Assembly: GCA_026770615.1 (NCBI GenBank)
Contig: MU631370.1
Location: 327,809-338,998, forward strand
DNA: 11,190 nucleotides
Direction of reading: 5' to 3'
DNA from: Pavlovales sp. CCMP2436
Lineage: Eukaryota > Haptophyta > Pavlovophyceae > Pavlovales
The notes under the pieces were generated by a model. The model saw only the letters and a program-made list of their open reading frames with translations. It was not told the origin of the DNA and searched no databases. Made by a program: the position numbers and the translations under genes. Each line of letters opens with the position of its first letter. Position 1 is the first letter of the stretch. Of this stretch, positions 5,792-11,190 are shown piece by piece.

Positions 5792-6353
5792 CGGAATATT
5801 TTTTTTCTAACGATTGAGGATTGAGAATGCCCGCGGAAATTGGTATCGCAACATCTAAATAGCCACCAGCCGGGATTGTTTGACCACGTCTTGAGAAAAC
5901 GCCACTTGACGCGTCACTCTGGAGTGTCGATACGGTCGGTGTACCTGTAGTGTACGATGGAATCGCGCACCCTGCAGACGCCCAACCAGTGCTACGGTCA
6001 TCTGCGCTTACATTATGGTCCAGTAAAATCGTACCGAACATGCCACATTCTGGTGCCGATGACAATCGTTGACCCCCGAAGAAAACCTCGATTTTTGAAA
6101 TCAGAGACATAGTGGACGAATCGATTATAAACGGTACTGCAGTTGTGTTATTTATACGAAATTGTAAATACGAATTTTCAGATTGGAAATAATTACCTTT
6201 AGACGACGACGGTATAACAAACTCGACCACTTGCGAGCCAAAAGTGTTTACGTTTCCCGTACGGGAATACAAGCTTAATTTATTATTTTCACAAGGCGCG
6301 CCCATCTGAATCTTTTTGCTAAAGTCAATTTGCGGTACGAGTACTTCTTCCAT
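5775..6353 (-). CDS. Major capsid protein, N-terminal fragment
   Basis: A 192-residue fragment carrying the start of the major capsid protein, which assembles as trimers to form the icosahedral shell. An N-terminal arm (MEEVLVPQIDFSKK) is followed by strand-rich sequence. The SYLQFRI strand (about 61-67) and the block SLISKIEVFFGGQRLSS (about 83-99) resemble the first jelly roll of PLV/virophage MCPs. The frame ends shortly after a coding-strand A8 run and continues in the +1 frame as the 4955-5791 fragment. The start codon follows an AT-rich leader with TTTTCTC 19 nt upstream, a possible late motif. It lies 33 nt after the KFGSV-repeat gene, in the same direction. The call is by pattern and context, not alignment. 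Confidence 0.7.
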   Translation of the reverse strand: MEEVLVPQIDFSKKIQMGAPCENNKLSLYSRTGNVNTFGSQVVEFVIPSSSKGNYFQSENSYLQFRINNTTAVPFIIDSSTMSLISKIEVFFGGQRLSSAPECGMFGTILLDHNVSADDRSTGWASAGCAIPSYTTGTPTVSTLQSDASSGVFSRRGQTIPAGGYLDVAIPISAGILNPQSLEKKYSDESVA

Positions 6354-6386
6354 TTTTCTTAATATTCATACATGAGAAAATAATTT

Positions 6387-6608
6387 TTAACTGGATTTTT
6401 CAATCCCACCGCTATCTACAACCTTTTTCGCTTTATTGGCAATTTTTGAAACAACACTCATTTCGGGTTTAACAACACTCGCCATATCAGCCATATATTC
6501 AACGGCACCCATCGCACCAGACACCCCCTTTTTTGCAACGGATCCAAATTTGGAACCACCACCGACCGATCCGAATTTAGATTTAGAACTGACCGATCCA
6601 AACTTCAT
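6387..6608 (-). CDS. Small KFGSV-repeat protein, probable minor virion protein
   Basis: A 73-residue basic, Gly/Ser/Lys-rich protein. KFGSV occurs three times at residues 2-6, 11-15 and 20-24, a nine-residue period. An amphipathic helix-like segment follows (MADMASVVKPEMSVVSKIANKAKKVV). The bias and the position just upstream of the MCP suggest a capsid-internal, DNA-binding or membrane-active virion component, comparable in character to small core proteins of adenovirus-like viruses; this is inference. TTTATCTCA lies 16 nt before the ATG, matching the leader type of the MCP gene. No family is recognised. Confidence 0.65.
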   Translation of the reverse strand: MKFGSVSSKSKFGSVGGGSKFGSVAKKGVSGAMGAVEYMADMASVVKPEMSVVSKIANKAKKVVDSGGIEKSS

Positions 6609-6653
6609 TTATCCTTCTTTTAACTGAGATAAAAATTTATCGCTCATCGCTTG

Positions 6654-6845
6654 CTATTCTGCAATAAATAATTTAGGATATTTCTTTTTATAATATTCAA
6701 ACGCACCATAATCGTATACAAGTTTAGGATTAGTTTCAAAAAAATCGTTTATAATTTCCTCATCTGGTTTCTTGATATTAAAATAATCATTCAATGATTT
6801 GCTCAGACTCTTGTCAACGTCAGTATTTTTTTCTACTCTTAACAT
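6654..6845 (-). CDS. Small protein of unknown function
   Basis: I start this at the ATG at 6845 (63 residues, beginning MLRVEKNTD) rather than at an upstream ATG at 6965, because the extra 40 residues would be antisense to the neighbouring acidic gene and look like shadow sequence. The protein is charged and aromatic-rich; its C-terminal half contains a YDYGAFEYYKKKYPKLF segment. No motif is recognised. Its ATG and the ATG of the divergent gene are only 9 nt apart, so each promoter must lie inside the other's coding region. It heads the minus-strand group ending with the MCP. The frame could be chance, but its composition is protein-like. Confidence 0.5.
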   Translation of the reverse strand: MLRVEKNTDVDKSLSKSLNDYFNIKKPDEEIINDFFETNPKLVYDYGAFEYYKKKYPKLFIAE

Positions 6846-6854
6846 TAGTATATA

Positions 6855-7274
6855 ATGACTGAAGAAAATAATATTTTGCCAGGTGACATTATCGAAAGCC
6901 CTGATAATATAAATATCGAGAATTCTATCGATAAACCAATTAAAATTAAACGAGAGAAAACACAAGCCCGAAAAGATGTTTGGAATAAAGTGGTTATCAA
7001 CAGAGATATACGTAATAAAATTTTAAAAGATGATAAAAAAGCACTTAACCCACCCAAATGGAAAAAAGACCAAGATGTTTTATATAAAAAAATATTAGAA
7101 CTTGAACAGATGATTTTATCAAATTTGAAAATCAAAGACCAACCTAAAGAAGAAGAAATAGAGGAAGAAGAAGAAGAAGAATTGCCAGTACTAACACCTC
7201 CAGTATTAACAAGACAACACCGATATTATACCCCTACTGACAAAATAGCTACATTTTTCGAACATCTTTTATAA
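6855..7274 (+). CDS. Acidic/charged protein of unknown function
   Basis: A 139-residue protein in three parts: an acidic N-terminus (about 1-30), a strongly basic middle (about 31-85) that looks helical, and a Glu run (about 100-109, encoded by GAA/GAG repeats) followed by a Pro-rich LPVLTPPVLTRQ linker. No catalytic motif, signal or membrane segment. It heads the plus-strand group, 20 nt before the packaging ATPase, so a role in assembly or packaging is likely but not shown. TTTTTTCTA lies 19 nt before the ATG, inside the opposing gene. No homologue recognised. Confidence 0.65.
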   Translation: MTEENNILPGDIIESPDNINIENSIDKPIKIKREKTQARKDVWNKVVINRDIRNKILKDDKKALNPPKWKKDQDVLYKKILELEQMILSNLKIKDQPKEEEIEEEEEEELPVLTPPVLTRQHRYYTPTDKIATFFEHLL

Positions 7275-7276
7275 AA

Positions 7277-7280
7277 TCTA
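7277..7280 (+). promoter_or_regulatory. TCTA late-type motif (packaging ATPase)
   Basis: AAAATCTA lies 14 nt before the ATPase start codon. TCTA in an AT-rich setting is the late promoter core of CroV and is used by mavirus. Comparable sites precede the penton gene (8747, 9 nt), the acidic gene (6832, 19 nt), the fibre gene (10171 and 10175) and the 66-residue gene (4597). A 4-mer this short also occurs by chance and upstream of the early genes, so weight lies on the recurrence. Confidence 0.4.
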
Positions 7281-7294
7281 TTGTATTAGTATAG

Positions 7295-8005
7295 ATGTCA
7301 ATCGTTGAAGAATTAAACGAAATATTTTTAGACATTCCAAAGTTCTCAGTGGACAACGTTTTGCATTCACAAATCCCGTCACCAATGCCGAATCGAAGTT
7401 TTTCGATGGGCGTAGTCGCGCCTCCCGGGTCTGGAAAAACGTCGCTCGTATACAGTATGATATCTCAAAAAAATCCACCTATTTATCGTGGTGTTTTCAA
7501 TAGGTTGTTTTTAATTCAACCGCTTGCAAGTTTCTCATCGATGGAAAATAATGTGTTAGCAAACCACCCTCGAGTTTACCACGATATTGAAATAGAAACA
7601 TTACAAGAAATTCAGATGGAAATCGATGATGCAAGAAAATTAGGACATAACTCGATAGTTATCATTGACGATTTCATGGCAGAGCTAAAAAACAAAGAAC
7701 TTCAAAAAATCCTTGTGAAATGGATAGCGAATAGAAGACATCAAAAGCTTAGCATCATTTTCTTGACACAAACGTTCCGAAGCATTCCGTTAAATCTTCG
7801 TAAAAATATCGGTAACTGGATCTTTTTTAAAGCATCATCGAAGAGAGAAACGGAATCTATAGCCGAAGAAGTTGGTATGTCAAAACAAGATTTTGAACGA
7901 TATTATAATTATTGTTTTCCACAAGGATCTCAACGACATGAATTTATGTTTATCGATGCAGATCAAAATGTTTATAAAAAATTTAGTAAATTAACGATAA
8001 AATAG
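7295..8005 (+). CDS. A32/FtsK-HerA-type DNA-packaging ATPase
   Basis: The ATPase that pumps the viral genome into preformed capsids. The 236-residue length is typical of the PLV/virophage family. Walker A is APPGSGKTS at 42-50, Walker B is IVIIDDF at 121-127 with the two Asp residues, and the sensor segment IIFLTQTF is at 154-161. A conserved Arg follows in PLNLRKNI (169). The C-terminal part (RETESIAEEVGMSKQDFERYY) fits the lid region. All motifs are intact with no frame disruption, unlike several neighbouring genes. It lies between the acidic gene (20 nt upstream) and a Pro-hinged gene (29 nt downstream) in the same direction. The family assignment is secure from motifs. Confidence 0.92.
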   Translation: MSIVEELNEIFLDIPKFSVDNVLHSQIPSPMPNRSFSMGVVAPPGSGKTSLVYSMISQKNPPIYRGVFNRLFLIQPLASFSSMENNVLANHPRVYHDIEIETLQEIQMEIDDARKLGHNSIVIIDDFMAELKNKELQKILVKWIANRRHQKLSIIFLTQTFRSIPLNLRKNIGNWIFFKASSKRETESIAEEVGMSKQDFERYYNYCFPQGSQRHEFMFIDADQNVYKKFSKLTIK

Positions 8006-8034
8006 AAATGATTTCATAATGTATAATAAACATC

Positions 8035-8667
8035 ATGGAGATCATGCCTAACCCAAACAATATAACAGGTATGTCCGAGAAATTTGAAGATTATGAGAAA
8101 GATAAAAAATATTACTTTCGAACCAAGGATGGGAAAGAATATAATGGAAATACAAACTATAAATTTGTAGGCAAAAACAATAAGGTTTTCTATACCGGCA
8201 AAACTTTCACAAAATATAGCGAGCTTTTACAAGAATTTCCAAATGGTTATTTTGTGACGGAAGATTTTCATGACACGCCTTTCACAAAATGGTTAAAATC
8301 CGTACAAGACGACGAAAATCCGTTCTTGTTTCCAATATATGGACAAGGTGAAACTATGACCGAAGAAAACGCATATGCACGGGATATATTAGGTCAAAAT
8401 TTGACACAATTCAATCAAAAAACTGGACGTAGAGATGTAATAAGCACATCAATGAACGAACCACCACAAAAACAACCACCGAATAAATTAGATGTAGCAA
8501 CACCAGAAACACCAGCACCAGTAACACCTCCAGATGAAGTAATAACTAGAGCAGTTTATAAAGGAAGGGTAGCAAATTTTTATATTAGTAATAATGTTCC
8601 TATCATTAACGATTATATAATTAAAAGTAAATCTGAAGTATCAACAAAGAAAGAAGTTATAAAATAA
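8035..8667 (+). CDS. Protein of unknown function with Pro-rich hinge
   Basis: A 210-residue protein. Residues 1-110 look like a compact charged, aromatic-rich domain. A Gln/Pro/Thr-rich hinge (about 142-166, including PETPAPVTPPDE) leads to a short C-terminal region with a YKGRVANFYISNN segment. Other in-frame ATGs lie at codons 4 and 13, and no TCTA motif precedes the first one, so the start is uncertain. It sits between the ATPase and the penton, where PLVs often carry virion or assembly proteins; its job is unknown. After the TAA the same frame stays open for 23 codons to a second TAA (8737), noted as odd but not convincing as a longer protein. Confidence 0.65.
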   Translation: MEIMPNPNNITGMSEKFEDYEKDKKYYFRTKDGKEYNGNTNYKFVGKNNKVFYTGKTFTKYSELLQEFPNGYFVTEDFHDTPFTKWLKSVQDDENPFLFPIYGQGETMTEENAYARDILGQNLTQFNQKTGRRDVISTSMNEPPQKQPPNKLDVATPETPAPVTPPDEVITRAVYKGRVANFYISNNVPIINDYIIKSKSEVSTKKEVIK

Positions 8668-8759
8668 ACAGCAAATCGTTTTAAAGTTTCCATTGCGTCT
8701 ATTACCAAAAATATTGGAGATGGTATTTTAAAATATTAAAATGTTTTCTATTATTATAG

Positions 8760-9446
8760 ATGTATAAACAAGCTTATCCGATTTTTCTGAATACACAAAG
8801 TGCCGATACGATCGATTCATCAAACGGTTTATTTGAATGGATTTTAGACCGTTCTATTTTACCAACTAAGAATAGCGTAGCAGATTTGGAGATCCAGGTA
8901 CATTCCTTACAAATGTCGCGACAATTTGAGAATACGAGCAACGGGGGGAATGTTTTAACGTTCACATTCAGCCATCAAACAACTATATTTTATACTATCA
9001 CAATTCCCGAAAGATATTATTCAAACATTGACGAAGTTATCACAGCTTTTAACAATGAACCTAGTGCCCGACGAATTACCGGGAGTTCACTGGTAATTGA
9101 TAGACCAATTTCGCTTTTTAATGGTAATCGCACCGATCGATTAATATCTGTGTTTTCTCCGACAAATTCCACTATGGTCATAGAACCAACATGCTTAGCG
9201 TTAAGGATCGGTATTTCAAACGAACGGTTTTTAGTTCCACCAATTGCAACAAATAGCACGAACGCCGCAACGATGAACGGTACGTTCGATTTGAACTACC
9301 CCAAAATGGTATATATAACATCTGAAAATTCTTTAGATGTTGATATGTCAATGGATTCAACTCCGACAGCATCAAAAAAATATTGTGCGGCTTACCAGTC
9401 AACTGTGCATACGGTGATTTTATTCCATTTGTCGAACCCTTTGTGA
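8760..9446 (+). CDS. Probable minor capsid (penton) protein, main frame
   Basis: A strand-rich protein of 228 codons in this frame, beginning MYKQAYPIFLNTQSAD. Size, composition and position between ATPase and lipase fit the single-jelly-roll penton (minor capsid) protein that fills the capsid vertices in PLVs and virophages. The last ~22 residues of this frame look non-native, while the -1 frame from 9381 to 9562 reads as a typical jelly-roll end. The two frames meet at A7 (9374-9380), phased A_AAA_AAA, a classical -1 slippery heptamer. The full protein would be 267 residues. TTTTCTA lies 9 nt before the ATG. The penton call is contextual; it could be another jelly-roll virion protein. Confidence 0.65.
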   Translation: MYKQAYPIFLNTQSADTIDSSNGLFEWILDRSILPTKNSVADLEIQVHSLQMSRQFENTSNGGNVLTFTFSHQTTIFYTITIPERYYSNIDEVITAFNNEPSARRITGSSLVIDRPISLFNGNRTDRLISVFSPTNSTMVIEPTCLALRIGISNERFLVPPIATNSTNAATMNGTFDLNYPKMVYITSENSLDVDMSMDSTPTASKKYCAAYQSTVHTVILFHLSNPL

Positions 9447-9562
9447 GATTACCATTAACAAATCAAAGCATTAATAAAATTACCCTAAAACTTGTCGATG
9501 AACTGTTTCATCCGATCCAAATGTATAATGCTTTTAGCATCACACTGATGTTATATAAATGA
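9381..9562 (+). CDS. Penton protein C-terminal extension (-1 frame)
   Basis: This frame runs from the A7 tract to TGA at 9560-9562 without its own suitable ATG at the start. It contains GDFIPFVEPFVRLPL and then ITLKLVDELFHPI and a hydrophobic SITLML ending, the alternating pattern of final beta-strands. It ends by overlapping the convergent lipase gene by 12 nt, the tight packing expected of real gene ends here. I treat it as the C-terminus of the penton gene. It would be reached by -1 frameshifting, or by one more A in the run. Confidence 0.6.
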
Positions 9563-10141
9563 TTTCAAATTTCCGATTTCATGAGGACCGAATAAACCGG
9601 TACCAGCAGTATTTTGTACAGTTATAGCATCACGATTTTGGAATTTACTCATAAGACTGATCAAATCACCCTTCGTTCGAATGTCAGTCTGTCGTGAGTT
9701 AATCGGTTTAAAAATACTATAAGGTGACGTACCTTTATTATACGTAAGAATCCAGGATTTAGGACTCGCAACTAATTCGGCTACATTCGCGCCCATTGAG
9801 TGTCCGACATGACTAGCCGATTGTCGATATTTTATTTGAACACTTTTAGTAATTCGTAGAGCTTCATAATATCGAGGGTCAAACTGAGATTTGTTAAATA
9901 ATAGTAATACGTCCGATATTAAAAAATCTTTAATGATATCTATACTACCACGATGTAGTATAATAGGATAGTTATCTTTTATCCAAACTCTTGTTCTAAC
10001 GTTTGAATATTCTGCATCAAAAACATAAGCCGCTTGTCTCATTTTTATTTCAGCATCAAGATCAGAATAAGATGCTTGTAAAAACATGTATGCATCTTTT
10101 TTTAGAGGATTATCAAATATAGCTTTTTTTTGACTAAACAT
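9551..10141 (-). CDS. Class 3 lipase-like alpha/beta hydrolase
   Basis: A 196-residue hydrolase that probably cleaves ester bonds in lipids. I start it at the ATG at 10141 (MFSQKK); an upstream in-frame ATG at 10156 would only add residues encoded by a TATATA leader. The nucleophile elbow GHSMG is at 113-117 with Ser115. HRGS at 63-66 matches the RGT oxyanion-region motif, GDLIS holds the likely catalytic Asp159, and GPHEIGNL near the C-terminus holds His187. Order and spacing fit class 3 lipases. No signal peptide or clear transmembrane helix. Lipase genes are reported in some PLV-type viruses. By analogy with parvovirus capsid phospholipase A2 it may open a host or virion membrane, but that is inference. 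Intact gene, overlapping the penton end by 12 nt. Confidence 0.75.
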   Translation of the reverse strand: MFSQKKAIFDNPLKKDAYMFLQASYSDLDAEIKMRQAAYVFDAEYSNVRTRVWIKDNYPIILHRGSIDIIKDFLISDVLLLFNKSQFDPRYYEALRITKSVQIKYRQSASHVGHSMGANVAELVASPKSWILTYNKGTSPYSIFKPINSRQTDIRTKGDLISLMSKFQNRDAITVQNTAGTGLFGPHEIGNLKSFI

Positions 10142-10157
10142 AATATATATATACACG

Positions 10158-10173
10158 AGATTTTTAAAAATCT
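10158..10173. promoter_or_regulatory. Palindromic bidirectional promoter between lipase and fibre
   Basis: AGATTTTTAAAAATCT is a perfect 16-bp palindrome in the 47-nt gap between the divergent lipase and fibre genes. Read outward each half ends in TCT, giving TCTCG 14 nt before the lipase ATG and TCTATCTA 10 nt before the fibre ATG. The symmetry suits co-expression of the two genes from a single late control region. Confidence 0.5.
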
Positions 10174-10188
10174 ATCTATATTATAAAG

Positions 10189-10965
10189 ATGAGTGTCTTC
10201 GGCGAAGAGCTTAACCGAAAATTAGAAGAAATTCTTAACGAACTTGGTGAAAAAGCTTTGCAAGAAGATATTTTAGAATTTCAAAATATAGTAGCTCAAT
10301 CTAATGTATTACAATCTAACTCAAATTTAGAGTTATATCAATATGTTGTTTCTAATTTATCGGAGACAATAAACACTATCAATATTAAAATATCGAATGA
10401 TATTAACGATGCTATTACTCCCGTCAATTCTGATATTACTGATATTAATACGGCGTTAATTACTGTCAATTCAAATATCAGTTTGAAATTAAACATCTCT
10501 GATTATGATACGTCTCTTGATGATCAAAACGGTTTTATCGAAAACCGATATTTATCGAAAGGTGAATTCGAAGTGTATAAAATTAACGAAACTATTAAAG
10601 ACGTTTTACAAGGTATTACGAACGGAATCGTTTCGACGGCGGTCGGAGAAATTAACGATATAAAAAACGTTTTAGGTGTTGCGATTTTATCAACAGGAAT
10701 CACATTGGGGAACGAATTGGTAAATACTGTAGACGATGCGTTTTTGAACGTTGACGGTAGACTGGTAAACAATTCAAATAATATAGTGTTAAACAGCAAC
10801 AACATAGCGTTAAATTTTGATAATATAACTAGTATAAATTCGGCTTTGATAAATGTCAATAGTAATATCGATTTGAAAATAAATATTTCTGACTATGATC
10901 TTGGTGTTTTACAATTGAATTCAAATATTGATAAAAAAAATGGACAGTATCGACGTAGATTTTAA
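10189..10965 (+). CDS. Fibre/stalk protein, N-terminal part
   Basis: A 258-codon frame of low complexity, rich in Asn, Ile, Ser and Asp, with Leu/Ile repeats of the kind that form trimeric coiled-coil stalks in tail fibres. A module is duplicated: residues 86-106 (INTALITVNSN and NISDYD within it) and 216-236 (INSALINVNSN and NISDYD), 130 residues apart. A hydrophobic segment near 145-170 may be a small globular insert. The frame ends just after an A8 run (10933-10940), and the +1 frame continues with collagen-like sequence, so this is the N-terminal stalk of a longer fibre. Two TCTA motifs precede the ATG by 10-14 nt. It is divergent from the lipase. Confidence 0.65.
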   Translation: MSVFGEELNRKLEEILNELGEKALQEDILEFQNIVAQSNVLQSNSNLELYQYVVSNLSETINTINIKISNDINDAITPVNSDITDINTALITVNSNISLKLNISDYDTSLDDQNGFIENRYLSKGEFEVYKINETIKDVLQGITNGIVSTAVGEINDIKNVLGVAILSTGITLGNELVNTVDDAFLNVDGRLVNNSNNIVLNSNNIALNFDNITSINSALINVNSNIDLKINISDYDLGVLQLNSNIDKKNGQYRRRF

Positions 10966-11190
10966 ACTCACTTTCAAAACAACTAATAGTGACTTTATTA
11001 TTTTACGTGACGATGTTAATAGTTCAAATATTAGATATGATTCTGAAATTTTGCAATTGTCGAGTAATCAATCTACACCCGGACCACAGGGTGAGCAGGG
11101 ACCTATTGGACCACAGGGTGAGGTTGGACCATCAGGAAGCAATGGATCACAGGGACCTATTGGACCATCAGGAAGCAATGGATCACAGGG
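10940..11190 (+). CDS. Fibre protein, collagen-like C-terminal part (cut by window edge)
   Basis: Beginning at an ATG right after the A8 run, this frame continues the coiled-coil-like style for about 45 residues. It then enters Gly-X-Y repeats from about 11081: GPQGEQGPIGPQGEVG, then a 12-residue unit GPSGSNGSQGPI repeated with a 36-nt DNA period. It runs off the right edge without a stop. Collagen-like fibres on virions are known in PLVs, mimiviruses and phages, where they serve attachment. It is probably the same protein as the 10189 frame, split by one surplus A, though a separate gene starting here is possible. Confidence 0.65.
   Translation, partial: MDSIDVDFKLTFKTTNSDFIILRDDVNSSNIRYDSEILQLSSNQSTPGPQGEQGPIGPQGEVGPSGSNGSQGPIGPSGSNGSQ
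11081..11190 (+). repeat. Collagen-like tandem repeat, 36-nt unit
   Basis: Near-perfect GGACCA...CAGGG repeats with a 36-nt period (copies starting at 11126 and 11162), encoding Gly-X-Y triplets. This is likely length-variable and continues past the window. Confidence 0.85.

Noticed and set aside
6846..6965. Longer start for the small minus-strand gene (ATG at 6965)
   Set aside because: The added 40 residues are antisense to the acidic gene and hydrophobic in a shadow-like way; the ATG at 6845 is preferred.
6855..7135. Minus-strand frame of 96 codons (6845-7135)
   Set aside because: It is fully antisense to the acidic gene and its Ser/Phe/Leu-rich composition is that of a shadow frame.
3920..8667. 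Reassigned stop codon (TAA read as an amino acid), suggested by frames staying open after TAA in the helicase, the 66-residue gene and the 8035 gene
   Set aside because: Intact genes such as the ATPase and lipase contain no internal TAA or TAG, which would be frequent if these were sense codons in AT-rich DNA, and several genes end naturally at TAA or TAG.

Overview
The window looks like part of a Polinton-like virus (PLV) or virophage-class element of a protist, free or integrated in a host genome. It is AT-rich, its genes are closely packed on both strands, and its leaders look eukaryotic or giant-virus-like, with no bacterial ribosome-binding sites. The morphogenesis set is diagnostic in combination: a double-jelly-roll-type major capsid protein (MCP), a candidate penton protein, an A32/FtsK-HerA-type packaging ATPase, a class 3 lipase and a collagen-like fibre. 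It comes with a tyrosine recombinase and a superfamily 3 helicase. Family calls rest on motifs and gene order read by eye; no database search was possible.

Layout. 1-879 has no convincing gene. It holds degenerate direct repeats (1-300), then a long hairpin cassette (A, about 340-560), a 7-bp stem-loop and a promoter. 880-4310 is the early module: a tyrosine recombinase, a small basic protein and an SF3 helicase, each preceded by AAAATTGA, the early promoter motif known from mimiviruses. A second copy of the hairpin cassette (B, 4311-4534) follows, then a 66-residue gene. From 4955 the virion module starts: MCP, a KFGSV-repeat protein and a 63-residue protein on the minus strand; an acidic protein, the packaging ATPase, a Pro-hinged protein and the penton on the plus strand; the lipase on the minus strand; and the fibre running off the right edge on the plus strand. 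Most of these genes carry TCTA or TCTC 9-23 nt before the start codon, which resembles the CroV/mavirus late motif, although that 4-mer is weak evidence.

Working together: the recombinase would integrate or excise the genome, the helicase would drive its replication, the ATPase would pump DNA into the MCP/penton shell, and the lipase and fibre probably act at entry. The promoter classes suggest that expression is tied to a mimivirus-like transcription system.

Two things stand out. First, the two hairpin cassettes share a 73-nt core that is about 93% identical, but their long palindromic arms are made of unrelated repeats. The core forms a GC-rich stem whose loop contains TATTAC, reminiscent of rolling-circle origins. 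Second, five major genes (recombinase, helicase, MCP, penton, fibre) are each split by a frameshift or a stop, several of them at A7-A8 runs, while the ATPase and lipase are intact. This means real decay, recoding, or homopolymer errors in the assembly; sequence alone cannot decide.
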